Below are positions 24,955 through 33,378 of a stretch of 64,000 nt of DNA, in pieces (position 1 is the first letter of the stretch; each line of letters opens with the position of its first letter). The position numbers and the translations under genes are program-made. The notes under the pieces are model-generated. The model was not told where the DNA came from. It saw only the letters and a program-made list of their open reading frames with translations, and made no database searches. Origin of the DNA: an uncultured Eubacteriales bacterium (GTDB taxonomy: Bacteria > Bacillota > Clostridia > Oscillospirales > Acutalibacteraceae); assembly GCA_934446475.1 (NCBI GenBank), contig CAKSEH010000001.1:124001-188000 (forward strand). The letters run 5' to 3'.

Positions 24955-26607
24955 TTATTTTAAATCTTTATATTTTTTAGGTGAAATTCCTACTTCCTTT
25001 ATAAACACCTCTGTAAAATACGCCGGATTTTCAAATCCGCAGGAATGAGCAACGTCTATAATTTTGCAGTCGCCCGTTCTTAAAAGAAGCTTTGCCTTCT
25101 TGATTTTTTGCGCCTTTTGAAATTCTTTGACAGTAATACCCGTTTCTCTTTTGAATATATGGCGAATGTAGTTTGCGCTGAAGTGAAACTCATTTGCCAA
25201 ATCCGGAAGCGAATAATTGTTCTCAAGATTATCGGTAATATAACGGCAAATTTGATCTGCAATATTTTTTCTTGCATAAATGCTTTTCGAATTAGCCCGA
25301 CGAACAAGCCCTATTATTTGATTTAACGTAATAAGATCTTTAGACGCTTTGTATTTTTCGATAAGTCTGTCAAGTTCCTCTGCTTCAAGATTATGAATAT
25401 TGGAACAATTGATATCATAAGCCTCAAAGATTTTAGAGATTATTTCTTCGGCATTTTTACTGTTGTTTTTAAGATAATCCGCATAATCGGTATCGGAAAA
25501 TCTGTCATTTTCATTAAACGGATTTTTCAAATCGCCGTCATAATCCGTAAGCTTATATGCCACTCTTTTCAAAAAGCTTTTCTCGCCGACGATTTTACCG
25601 TTTATGATATCCTCTTCAGAGATGCGGGCAGTTAAAATTTCCCTTGCCTTTCCTAAAATTTGAGAAAGACTTGAACAATCGGCGCCACGCTCACGGTCGT
25701 AGGTTATATTTATCATACCCTCGCTGTCTACTGCGGCATCGGGATATGAAATATGATCACGCTCATCAATCATTAAACGATACGGGAAGGTTTTTCCGTC
25801 ATCCTCGGAAAGCATTGCGGTCAGATTGTTTCTAAAGGTAAAATTATAATGATTTATAAGCAGAATTCTGCCTGAGGGGAGTCTTCTTATATGAAATCTC
25901 GAAGCAGGTCCGCCGTAACCGGTATCAAAATCGTCTCCCCAATGGATACCGCCGTCAAAAGAATCCGCAGCTCCGATTCCGTAATTTGTTCTTACAAAGA
26001 CTCTAAGCGCCCCATTATTCATTTCAACAAACATATGCTCGTCGAATGTGCGTTTTTTAACATCCGCAGTCCCGAGCTTTTTGAAGGTTTTTCCTTTATC
26101 GTCTGTAATATATGCAAATGAGCCGGGTCTTTTATCGGGATCCTCAATGTCCGCATCTGCTTTGCCTTGCTGCCAAACCGCTATGGGGAAAAGCCATTCC
26201 CCCGTGGAAAGGACAATAGGCTTGTTCATCATAACATTATGAGCAATGAAAAACTCTTTGCCGAAAACTATTTCATCGGCATCCGGATCATCGCAGATAG
26301 CTCCGAAAAGACCGTCGTCACCGTGTCTTGACCAGGTAAACCACAATCTGTTGAGCGGGTCTATCCAAAGACAGGGGTCGAAACATCGATGTCCTTCTTC
26401 AAAACATACAGCTATGGGATCGGAATAATTTATTCCGTCGTCGGATTTTATAAGTATGGCATAATTGCCTATCTCTTCACATTTTCCGCCTGAATAGAAT
26501 GTGAGAAATGTTCTGCCTTTTGCGGTAACCTCTATGCTCGGTATGCCGACCCACAGGCATTTTGAAGCCGCATAATTTTTTAGAGCTTTTTTATCTGTTA
26601 TAAGCAT
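24955..26607 (-). CDS. Sialidase-like beta-propeller fused to an AraC-type DNA-binding domain
   Basis: 550 residues from the ATG at 26607, preceded by AGGAGG; an upstream in-frame start at 26688 has no ribosome-binding site. Residues about 1-330 read as a six-bladed sialidase/BNR propeller: repeated Asp-box-like motifs (KSDDGINYSDP, TDDKGKTFKKL, DSFDGGIHWGDD, SEDDGKTFPYR) and a conserved RFHIRRLPSGRILLINH. There is no signal peptide. Residues about 350-440 are a helical linker. Residues about 450-550 are an HTH_18 pair (LANEFHFSANYIRHIFK, and VAHSCGFENPAYFTEVF, ending GISPKKYKDL). The product is therefore probably a cytoplasmic regulator whose sensor derives from a glycosidase fold; it may also retain catalysis. 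No sialic acid genes adjoin it. Confidence 0.85.
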   Translation of the reverse strand: MLITDKKALKNYAASKCLWVGIPSIEVTAKGRTFLTFYSGGKCEEIGNYAILIKSDDGINYSDPIAVCFEEGHRCFDPCLWIDPLNRLWFTWSRHGDDGLFGAICDDPDADEIVFGKEFFIAHNVMMNKPIVLSTGEWLFPIAVWQQGKADADIEDPDKRPGSFAYITDDKGKTFKKLGTADVKKRTFDEHMFVEMNNGALRVFVRTNYGIGAADSFDGGIHWGDDFDTGYGGPASRFHIRRLPSGRILLINHYNFTFRNNLTAMLSEDDGKTFPYRLMIDERDHISYPDAAVDSEGMINITYDRERGADCSSLSQILGKAREILTARISEEDIINGKIVGEKSFLKRVAYKLTDYDGDLKNPFNENDRFSDTDYADYLKNNSKNAEEIISKIFEAYDINCSNIHNLEAEELDRLIEKYKASKDLITLNQIIGLVRRANSKSIYARKNIADQICRYITDNLENNYSLPDLANEFHFSANYIRHIFKRETGITVKEFQKAQKIKKAKLLLRTGDCKIIDVAHSCGFENPAYFTEVFIKEVGISPKKYKDLK

Positions 26608-26696
26608 ATTATCGCCTCCTTTTCTATTATAAATTAAATTACAAAAAAAATCTATAACAAAACGGCTTAAATATTTTGTCTGACGCAAAATATCCC

Positions 26697-26731
26697 GTAA
26701 AAAGACCTCGCATTATAAAAACGCAAGGTCT
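26697..26731 (-). terminator. Terminator after the ABC transporter operon
   Basis: AGACCTcGC (26703-26711) pairs with GCaAGGTCT (26723-26731). On the minus strand the stem is followed by TTTTTA. Confidence 0.75.
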
Positions 26732-26763
26732 CTCTTTTATATTTTTAATTGTTTGTTCTTTAC

Positions 26764-28494
26764 CTATTCGGCATTTTTTGTTTCTTCCGATCTTTTCGGA
26801 AGATCGAGACTTTCTAAATACTTAACGGTTTCCTTAAATGTATCATCAAAAAACATTTCGGATGTATTTGTTCTTATTTCAATATTGTTGTGTTTATCGG
26901 TCTCATAAATCTGCGCCGTAAAACAACCCTTTGAATAGGTGAGAATATCATCCTTTCCGCCGAGTTCGCTGCGGTAAAGCTCTATAAGTTTTGAAAATTC
27001 CGCATAGGTAAGATATGTTTGGCAGGACTCCTCATTATAGGTGTAATCAAAATAAACCGTATCCGGATTTACCCGTTTGAGTGTATTTACTATCAAGTTG
27101 AACCTCTCATCACTTGAATAAAGTTCAAACAGCTCTTTTCTTACCGATAGCACATCTACAAAGTAGTTTCTCTTTACCGTTTTACCGTTTTTCAGATGAT
27201 AAACTATGTCTACACTTTGTCTGTAGGAGGAATCTCTCGCTATCTGTGATACTGCGGCGTTATTTTCAACAATACTTTTATGAAGATTTATAACATCGTC
27301 CGTATTATATTGTATACCGGTGTCATCGTATACAGTCACTGCTGCGCTTTTTATCCTTGACTTATCGGGAATTCTCTTTTTATACCCGAACAAATCAAGT
27401 CTTACAAGGCCTATTATAATAACAAGCGACAAAAATGCGCATCCGCCTATGATGAGCGAACTTTTATAATTCTTAAACCCCCTGTCGGTAACTGCACCGA
27501 AAGCAACCGCAGTTATTGCCGCTCCCGCTAACGCAAAAAGATAATAGGAGACTCTGAGCATATTGTTTTCCGAAAAAAGGGCGCCGAAAACCGTACCGCC
27601 GCAAAATGCCGCAATAAATGCACAAATAACATAAACAAAACGATATGCATAACCGTTACCGCTTTTTTCGGCTTTTCTTCTGTTATAAAGCGCAAACGAG
27701 GCTGCTGTGAATACCGCAAACATTATAAGAGCCTTTATCCCGAAGGAAAGTATGGCTGATATTGTCTCTCTGTCTCTATAAATATAAATATCTGAAAATG
27801 ATGCCACGGACGAAATACAATAATAAACAGGCGACAGATTAGCTGCATTGCTGTTTATTCCGTTATAGCCGGGAAGGAAGTTTGACAATATGCTTGAAAT
27901 TATAAAGCCCATTATAACAAGACCGGCGTTCACACCTGTAAATGAAATTACGTTATCGAAAGCGGAGCCTGCACAAACGGTAAAGAACAGTGACATTGAC
28001 CAAACTGCCGCCGTGCTCAGCAATATACATACAATTCCTGTTATAAGTCCGAAATATGCCCTTGCAGACGCTCCCTTTATAAGTAAAACAACACAAAGCG
28101 ACAGAAAACCTGTTGCTACGGGGACTAATGTGAGCACAAGACCCGCAAATCCCCTGGACGCAATAAGTTCATTTCTGCTTAACGGAAGTGAATGAAAAAC
28201 ATCGCTTGATTTTTTACTGTAAAGATATGAAAAATTTATAATGTTATAAATACACACGCCGATCACAGCGCAGACCGCAAGCGCAATCGTAAGTGCGCTG
28301 ACCCAATTTTCCAAAACGCCCTGTATATTTGAGGCGTCAAAATAATCGTTTTCAAGGTATATCAATAAATATCCGGGGCAAACAAGAAGTACTCCGGCAA
28401 CCGTTAAAATAAGCAATCCCAAATTTTTTCTGAATGTCTGCCCAAACATTTTAAGGGAGGGATTTATACTATTCGAGGATGTTCTTAATATCAT
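26764..28494 (-). CDS. ABC transporter permease (ABC-2-like)
   Basis: 576 residues from the ATG at 28494 (MILRTSSNS), which has GGAGG 9 nt upstream and gives a 26-nt overlap with the ATPase gene. About a dozen hydrophobic segments lie in the first 370 residues, starting LGLLILTVAGVLLVCPGYLL. The motif SSDVFHSLPLSRNELIASR is typical of permeases encoded beside GntR/YtrA regulators. The last 180 residues are a soluble, probably extracytoplasmic domain (RKELFELYSSDERFNLIV). Such systems usually export lipids, peptides or antibiotics. Substrate unknown. Confidence 0.85.
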   Translation of the reverse strand: MILRTSSNSINPSLKMFGQTFRKNLGLLILTVAGVLLVCPGYLLIYLENDYFDASNIQGVLENWVSALTIALAVCAVIGVCIYNIINFSYLYSKKSSDVFHSLPLSRNELIASRGFAGLVLTLVPVATGFLSLCVVLLIKGASARAYFGLITGIVCILLSTAAVWSMSLFFTVCAGSAFDNVISFTGVNAGLVIMGFIISSILSNFLPGYNGINSNAANLSPVYYCISSVASFSDIYIYRDRETISAILSFGIKALIMFAVFTAASFALYNRRKAEKSGNGYAYRFVYVICAFIAAFCGGTVFGALFSENNMLRVSYYLFALAGAAITAVAFGAVTDRGFKNYKSSLIIGGCAFLSLVIIIGLVRLDLFGYKKRIPDKSRIKSAAVTVYDDTGIQYNTDDVINLHKSIVENNAAVSQIARDSSYRQSVDIVYHLKNGKTVKRNYFVDVLSVRKELFELYSSDERFNLIVNTLKRVNPDTVYFDYTYNEESCQTYLTYAEFSKLIELYRSELGGKDDILTYSKGCFTAQIYETDKHNNIEIRTNTSEMFFDDTFKETVKYLESLDLPKRSEETKNAE

Positions 28495-29368
28495 AGCCTG
28501 TAGCCTCCAATTCGAAAACAAACATTTCTTCAAGTGTGGGTTCAATGCATTCGACAAAAATCGGGGAAAGTCGGTTTACATAGGATAATATTTCATCCTT
28601 TTCTCCCTTTGCGACAAGACTTATAACCGAGCCTGTTCTATCCGATTTAATTATATCAAGACCGCCAAACGCAGTTTTTTCAGGTATGTTTTTAAACACC
28701 GCCTGAATTTTATGGACCTTACCTTTCAGGGCATCAAGGTTATCATTTAACAGCATTTTTCCGTTGTGGATAAGCCCTATATGATCACACACATCCTCAA
28801 GTTCCCTTAGGTTGTGAGAAGATATGACCGCTGTCATACCACGCCTTTCAACGCCGTCCATTATTATATTTGTAAGCACTCTGCGCATAACGACATCAAG
28901 CCCGTCAAAAGCTTCGTCCAGAAGGATATACTTCGGACAGGTTGAAAGATTAAGTATAAGCGCTGCCTGCCTTTGCATACCCTTTGAAAAAGATGATATT
29001 CTCTTTTTTTCATCAAGAGGAAAAAGCTCAAGCAAACGGTAGTACTCATTGTCATCGAAAGACACATACATTCCTTTAAAAAACCTTCGCATTTCGCTTA
29101 AATCGGATTGCGGAAGGAAATACGGAGTGTCTCCCAAAAAAGCTATCTGTGTTTTAACAGCCGGATTATTAAAAACATCGATTCTGTCTATTCCGATTTT
29201 ACCCGAATCGGGAATATAAACGCCGGCTATCAATCTCAGCAGTGTTGACTTGCCCGAGCCGTTAGAGCCTACAAGTCCGTAAACCGAGCCTTCGTCTATT
29301 TCAAAGCTTACATCGTCGAGCGCAACTGCACCGTCAAATTTCTTTGTAATGTTTTGTGCGGTTATCAT
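28469..29368 (-). CDS. ABC transporter ATP-binding protein
   Basis: 299 residues. Walker A is GLVGSNGSGKSTLLR, the signature is a variant SFSKGMQRQ, and Walker B with catalytic Glu is YILLDEAFDGLD. The H-loop is ISSHNLREL. A C-terminal extension of about 80 residues follows, as in YtrB-type ATPases. The gene overlaps GntR by 4 nt and the permease by 26 nt, so the three form one translationally coupled operon. Confidence 0.94.
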   Translation of the reverse strand: MITAQNITKKFDGAVALDDVSFEIDEGSVYGLVGSNGSGKSTLLRLIAGVYIPDSGKIGIDRIDVFNNPAVKTQIAFLGDTPYFLPQSDLSEMRRFFKGMYVSFDDNEYYRLLELFPLDEKKRISSFSKGMQRQAALILNLSTCPKYILLDEAFDGLDVVMRRVLTNIIMDGVERRGMTAVISSHNLRELEDVCDHIGLIHNGKMLLNDNLDALKGKVHKIQAVFKNIPEKTAFGGLDIIKSDRTGSVISLVAKGEKDEILSYVNRLSPIFVECIEPTLEEMFVFELEATGYDIKNILE

Positions 29369-29745
29369 AGTTTCTCTTCCCCCTCTGCGTTACTGTGTTT
29401 TTCGATTATTTCTTTAAGTTCCTTTTCCGTAAGTCCAAGCTCAAAGGCAGAACGGACCGCCTTTGAAAATTCTTTTTTTGCATTATCAAGAACCGCATTT
29501 GCAGCCCGCTTATCGCCCGAAACAAATGAGCCCTTCCCCTTCACGGAATATATTATGCCGTTTGATTCAAGAATGGCGTAAGCCTTTTGAATAGTGTTTG
29601 GATTTACCGAAAACTGAGAAGCAAGCATACGAACACTCGGAAGCTGTTCATCGGCATTTAAAACGCCGAGAGCCTTAAGCCTGATAAAACCGTTTACTAT
29701 CTGGTCGCATATAGGAACGCCGCTTTTCAAATCAAGCTGAAACAT
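29365..29745 (-). CDS. GntR-family regulator (YtrA subfamily) of the ABC operon
   Basis: 126 residues: a winged helix-turn-helix (VRMLASQFSVNPNTIQKAY) preceded by the dimerising arm MFQLDLKSGVPICDQIVNGF, and only a short helical C-terminal tail (GLTEKELKEII) instead of a large ligand domain. This is the YtrA subfamily. Such proteins repress their own ABC transporter operon until cell-envelope stress or an antibiotic is present. It is the promoter-proximal gene. Confidence 0.92.
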   Translation of the reverse strand: MFQLDLKSGVPICDQIVNGFIRLKALGVLNADEQLPSVRMLASQFSVNPNTIQKAYAILESNGIIYSVKGKGSFVSGDKRAANAVLDNAKKEFSKAVRSAFELGLTEKELKEIIEKHSNAEGEEKL

Positions 29746-29770
29746 TTAACCACCTTCCCTTGTTATTATA

Positions 29771-29827
29771 AGTGTACCACTCGTAATAGAACAGTTATAT
29801 ATTACACCTATTTTTGCATTTTGTCAA
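29771..29827 (-). promoter_or_regulatory. Promoter and operator candidate of the GntR-ABC operon
   Basis: On the minus strand TTGACA (29822-29827) and TATA-like TAATAT (29799-29804) are 17 nt apart. Just downstream of the -10, AGTG-TAC-CACT at 29771-29781 forms a short palindrome, well placed for autorepression by the GntR protein. Confidence 0.65.
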
Positions 29828-29906
29828 GTAATTCATATTTTATTTACAGAAATGTCTATCGGATTTTAAATTTAAGGTGTATAAATTAACCATAGGGTAA
29901 AACCTA

Positions 29907-30027
29907 CAGCCGATGTTCCCGCAAGAGTGGGAAATACAGCCTACGGCTGAAAATTTCATATTTTTCTTTTCCTCTTACTGAAAAATCTTACTTGAGGGCA
30001 ACCTAAAAAAGGCAGGTTGCCCTCAAG
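29907..30027. repeat. Two strong inverted repeats in the gntR-rny gap
   Basis: CAGCCG (29907-29912) pairs with CGGCTG (29944-29949), enclosing TTCCC/GGGAA; CTACAGCC-like units occur twice. Then CTTGAGGGCAACCT (29991-30004) pairs perfectly over 14 bp with AGGTTGCCCTCAAG (30014-30027) around a 9-nt A-rich loop, with no T-run after it on the plus strand. The remainder of the 369-nt gap 29746-30114 holds the GntR promoter and the rny terminator. No open frame was seen. Confidence 0.55.
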
Positions 30028-30045
30028 ACTATTTCAGGGTATATT

Positions 30046-30088
30046 AAAAACCGTTTTTAAACAGATTTCAATGTTTAAAAACGGTTTT
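30046..30088 (-). terminator. Terminator after rny
   Basis: AAAACCGTTTTTAAACA (30047-30063) pairs with TGTTTAAAAACGGTTTT (30072-30088), a 17-bp stem. It is followed by a T-run on the minus strand, 27 nt after the rny stop. Confidence 0.8.
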
Positions 30089-30114
30089 AAAATTTAAATA
30101 ATCAGTTTTGCTTA

Positions 30115-31656
30115 TTACTTTGCGTAATCAACAACACGGTTTTCCCTTATCAGATTAACCTTTATCTGCCCCGGATACTCAAGCTCATTTTCTATTCGCT
30201 GCGAAATATCGTGGGCCATTATTACCATTTGATCGTCCGAAACTGCTTCGGGCTTAACAATTATTCTTACCTCACGGCCTGCCTGGATAGCATAAGAGCT
30301 TTCAACACCTTTGAAGCTATTGGCGATTTCTTCAAGTTTTTCAAGTCTCTTTATATAATTTTCAATATTTTCTCTTCTGGCTCCGGGACGGGCAGCCGAT
30401 ATAGCGTCCGCCGCCTGAACTATGCAGGCAATAACAGTTTTCGCTTCAACATCACCGTGGTGAGCGTGAATGGCGTGGATAACCGCTTCGCTTTCTTTAT
30501 ACTTTTTAGCCGCCTCAACGCCGAGCTGAATATGAGAACCTTCCTGCTCGTGGTCTATAGCCTTGCCGATATCGTGGAGCAGACCCGCACGCTTTGCAAG
30601 AGTTACATCCGCTCCCATTTCCGCTGCTAAAATACCGGAAAGATGACAAACTTCAAGCGAATGGTTTAAGACATTCTGACCGTAACTTGTGCGGAAGTGA
30701 AGTTTCCCGAGAAGTTTTATAAGTTCAGGATGCAGGTTATGAACTCCTGCTTCTATCATCGCTCTCTCGCCTTCCTGCTTGACAACCGCTTCTACCTCGG
30801 CAGTCGCCTTAGCGACGGTTTCTTCGATTCTTGCAGGATGAATTCTTCCGTCGGCAATCAGCTTTTCAAGTGTCACCCTCGCTATTTCACGGCGGATAGG
30901 TTCAAAGCTTGAAACGGTTATTGCTTCGGGCGTATCGTCGATAATAAGATCAACGCCGGTTGCATTTTCTATTGCCCTTATATTTCTTCCTTCTCTTCCG
31001 ATTATTCTTCCCTTCATATCGTCATTCGGAAGAGTTACGACCGATACCGTCATCTCGGAGGAATGATCTGCAGCGCAACGCTGAATGGCGTGCCCGATTA
31101 TTTCCTTCGCTATTTTTGAAGCGTCTTCTTTCGTCTGCTGCTCAAATTCCATTATCTTAACGGCTTTTTCGTGATTTAACTCACCGTCAAGCATTTCAAG
31201 CAAATGAGCCTTTGCCTGTTCTTTTGAAAAGCCGGATATTTTTTCAAGCATATCCATTTGGCTTTTCTTAATTCTTTCACATTCTTCAATGCGATTTTCG
31301 ATATCCTTTGAACGAAGAGCAAGCTTCTCTTCCTTTGCTTCAAGGTTATCTGTTTTTTTATCAAGTGATTCTTCTTTTTGCTGGAGCCTGTGTTCCTGAC
31401 GCTGCACTTCCGAGCGGCGCTCACGCAGATCTCTCTCTGTTTCCTGACGAAGCTGATGGATCTCGTCCTTTGCTTCAAGCAGGGATTCCTTTTTCTTTGT
31501 TTCCGCAGTCTTCATAGCGTCGTTCAATATACGCTTTGCCTCATCCTCGGCAGAACCTATGGTCTTTTCCGCAGATTTTCTGCGGAAAGCCGAACCGGCG
31601 AAAAAGCCGATTATCGCTAAAAGAACGGCTACGGCACCCATAATCAAATATGGCAT
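30115..31656 (-). CDS. rny: Ribonuclease Y
   Basis: RNase Y is the membrane-bound endoribonuclease that starts mRNA decay in Firmicutes. The 513-residue protein has an N-terminal membrane helix (LIMGAVAVLLAIIGFFAG), a long coiled coil to about residue 200, a KH RNA-binding domain (GRIIGREGRNIRAIE), and an HD metal-dependent nuclease domain (LLHDIGKAIDHE, then HAIHAHHGDVEA). Length and order are standard. It stands alone between its own promoter and terminator. Confidence 0.97.
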   Translation of the reverse strand: MPYLIMGAVAVLLAIIGFFAGSAFRRKSAEKTIGSAEDEAKRILNDAMKTAETKKKESLLEAKDEIHQLRQETERDLRERRSEVQRQEHRLQQKEESLDKKTDNLEAKEEKLALRSKDIENRIEECERIKKSQMDMLEKISGFSKEQAKAHLLEMLDGELNHEKAVKIMEFEQQTKEDASKIAKEIIGHAIQRCAADHSSEMTVSVVTLPNDDMKGRIIGREGRNIRAIENATGVDLIIDDTPEAITVSSFEPIRREIARVTLEKLIADGRIHPARIEETVAKATAEVEAVVKQEGERAMIEAGVHNLHPELIKLLGKLHFRTSYGQNVLNHSLEVCHLSGILAAEMGADVTLAKRAGLLHDIGKAIDHEQEGSHIQLGVEAAKKYKESEAVIHAIHAHHGDVEAKTVIACIVQAADAISAARPGARRENIENYIKRLEKLEEIANSFKGVESSYAIQAGREVRIIVKPEAVSDDQMVIMAHDISQRIENELEYPGQIKVNLIRENRVVDYAK

Positions 31657-31811
31657 TGACTATGTACCTCCCTTATATAAACACGGAGTTTTCGGGCATT
31701 TATATGCATTATCAACCCGACGGGAGCCGCAATTTTCCCCCGATAAACAAAAAATGCTCAAACGCCGGTTCGCCAAATACCGACAGTCAGGCAGATTAAA
31801 CTTACTGTATA

Positions 31812-31840
31812 ATAATACCACTTATAGCGCTAACTGTCAA
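31812..31840 (-). promoter_or_regulatory. Promoter of rny
   Basis: On the minus strand TTGACA (31835-31840) and TATTAT (31812-31817) are exactly 17 nt apart. This predicts an untranslated leader of about 145 nt (31657-31805) with no open frame that I can recognise. The rest of the 31657-31966 gap holds only the structured repeat at 31892-31944. Confidence 0.75.
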
Positions 31841-31891
31841 GAAGAACATATACATATTGCATAGGCAAGCGATAATAAATCCGAACCCGTT

Positions 31892-31944
31892 TTTAGGCTG
31901 GTGAAAGTTGAACTTCCTCAGGGTTCCCCTCTCATCAGCCTAAA
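31892..31944 (-). terminator. Branched hairpin after the DHHW gene, probable terminator
   Basis: TTTAGGCTG (31892-31900) pairs with CAGCCTAAA (31936-31944). Inside, AGGG/CCCT and GAAGTT/AACTTTC can form two further stems, giving a three-way shape. On the minus strand the outer stem ends in TAAAAACGGG, a weak T-tract equivalent, so termination is likely but not clear-cut. Confidence 0.45.
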
Positions 31945-31966
31945 TGATATGTGTATTCCTGTATGA

Positions 31967-33367
31967 TTATCCTACGAATTCCGCAATTTTGCCCACAAGG
32001 TCCTTATTTCTTGTTGCGGATATATTATTTATAAAAATTATATCGTTAGCTCCGGTATCTGCCGCAAGCTGAGACAGTTTTCTTCCGTCGACCGTAGATA
32101 TATACCTGTAATCAACAATATGAACCGTGCCGTAATTTTGCGTCAAAAACGGAACAAAAGCATTGCCGAAAGATTCTTTTACCACAATACATACCGAATT
32201 ATCTGTTATTTCGGGATTGACTATTGTGGCAAACGGTTGATCCCCACGCAAAAAGCTTAGATATTTACTTGACTGTCCGAGAGCGTTGCCGTCGGACACA
32301 ACAGGCAAATCTACAGGCCCCGTAGTTTTGACAGCGTGCATAACATTTGTCTGCTTAGGCTGAAACGCTTCCACATAATCGGGTGTTGCGGCAAGCCGTG
32401 GGGATTTCCCCGTCTGCGAATAAAACGAACCTAAGAATCCGTCAAACCTGAGGTTTATAAATCTATCAAGCGGTGCCGCCTTTGAACCTTTAAGGTTCAT
32501 CAGTTCTTTATAAGCATAATATGCCCCTCTTGCCGTCCAGTGATGGTCGGTTCTGAAATATATGTACTCGTTTTTATGCGCCTTGAGCGTATCGAAGACA
32601 TCTACAGTAGAAACAGAAGGAGACATTTTAAGATACATATAATTTATTGACTTTTTCTGGTCGGACGTGTTAATCCCGGACACTATATTGTCCGGTGCGG
32701 TTATACCCATTGAGGTCGGAACGATTATATCGTATACCTTAGCTTTATCGCCGAGCATATCCCCTGCTCTGCTTACGGCAGCCGCATACGAATCCGCCGT
32801 CGACTGAACAAAGTTATAATACTCATAAGCGGAATTATCGACTATCATAATTGCCCCTAACTGTTCAACTACAGGACCTGTAATTTCGGGAGCAGAGGGA
32901 GTCTTATCATCTTTCGTATCTGCAGGGGACGACGGTGCAGCGGAAGACGTACCATCGTTCTTTTTAATGTTTTCGGGTATTTTGTCACCTTTTTCGACCT
33001 TTCCGTGAATTTCAACCTCACTGTGACCGAAAGTGCCGTGCAAAAATCCGTTGATTTCTACAAATTTATCCCTGAACGGAAATGTATCGGAAAAATAAAG
33101 TCCGATTTTATCAAAAAAATTTCCGTTTAATACTGTCTTTACGGTAGGTTTCGGAAAAGCGGTAAGTTTTCTCTTTTCACTGTCCGAATAAGAAGGTCTG
33201 AGCGCAGGTATCAGCGAAATAACCATACCGAAAAACAGTACAAGAAAAAACACCCTTATCATATTTATATCTACTATTCGTCGGAATCTCATACCTTTAA
33301 GTATTTTTTTGTCCTCATCGGTTTTGAGCGTTTCCTGCTCTTTACCTTCTAAAATTTCATCACTCAT
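31967..33367 (-). CDS. DHHW/AlgX-like protein of a cell-surface O-acetylation system
   Basis: 466 residues with one N-terminal membrane helix (about residues 33-53, after a 30-residue cytoplasmic start) and an extracytoplasmic SGNH-like domain. The catalytic motif RTDHHWTARGAYYAY gives the DHHW name, and VKESFGNAFVPFL near the C-terminus supplies the other conserved block. A Ser/Pro/Asp-rich linker (about residues 145-170) separates anchor and domain. These proteins pass acetyl groups from an MBOAT partner to exopolysaccharide; the MBOAT gene lies 11 nt upstream, so the two work together. The polymer is unknown. Confidence 0.88.
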   Translation of the reverse strand: MSDEILEGKEQETLKTDEDKKILKGMRFRRIVDINMIRVFFLVLFFGMVISLIPALRPSYSDSEKRKLTAFPKPTVKTVLNGNFFDKIGLYFSDTFPFRDKFVEINGFLHGTFGHSEVEIHGKVEKGDKIPENIKKNDGTSSAAPSSPADTKDDKTPSAPEITGPVVEQLGAIMIVDNSAYEYYNFVQSTADSYAAAVSRAGDMLGDKAKVYDIIVPTSMGITAPDNIVSGINTSDQKKSINYMYLKMSPSVSTVDVFDTLKAHKNEYIYFRTDHHWTARGAYYAYKELMNLKGSKAAPLDRFINLRFDGFLGSFYSQTGKSPRLAATPDYVEAFQPKQTNVMHAVKTTGPVDLPVVSDGNALGQSSKYLSFLRGDQPFATIVNPEITDNSVCIVVKESFGNAFVPFLTQNYGTVHIVDYRYISTVDGRKLSQLAADTGANDIIFINNISATRNKDLVGKIAEFVG

Positions 33368-33378
33368 ATTTTTCTCCG

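Noticed and set aside
26608..26688. Longer N-terminus for the propeller-AraC protein
   Set aside because: No ribosome-binding site precedes 26688, while AGGAGG precedes 26607.
31892..31944. Possible hammerhead ribozyme (CTGATGAG present on the minus strand)
   Set aside because: The CTG pairs in the outer stem, the second core block CGAAA is absent, and no NUH cleavage site lies in the right place.
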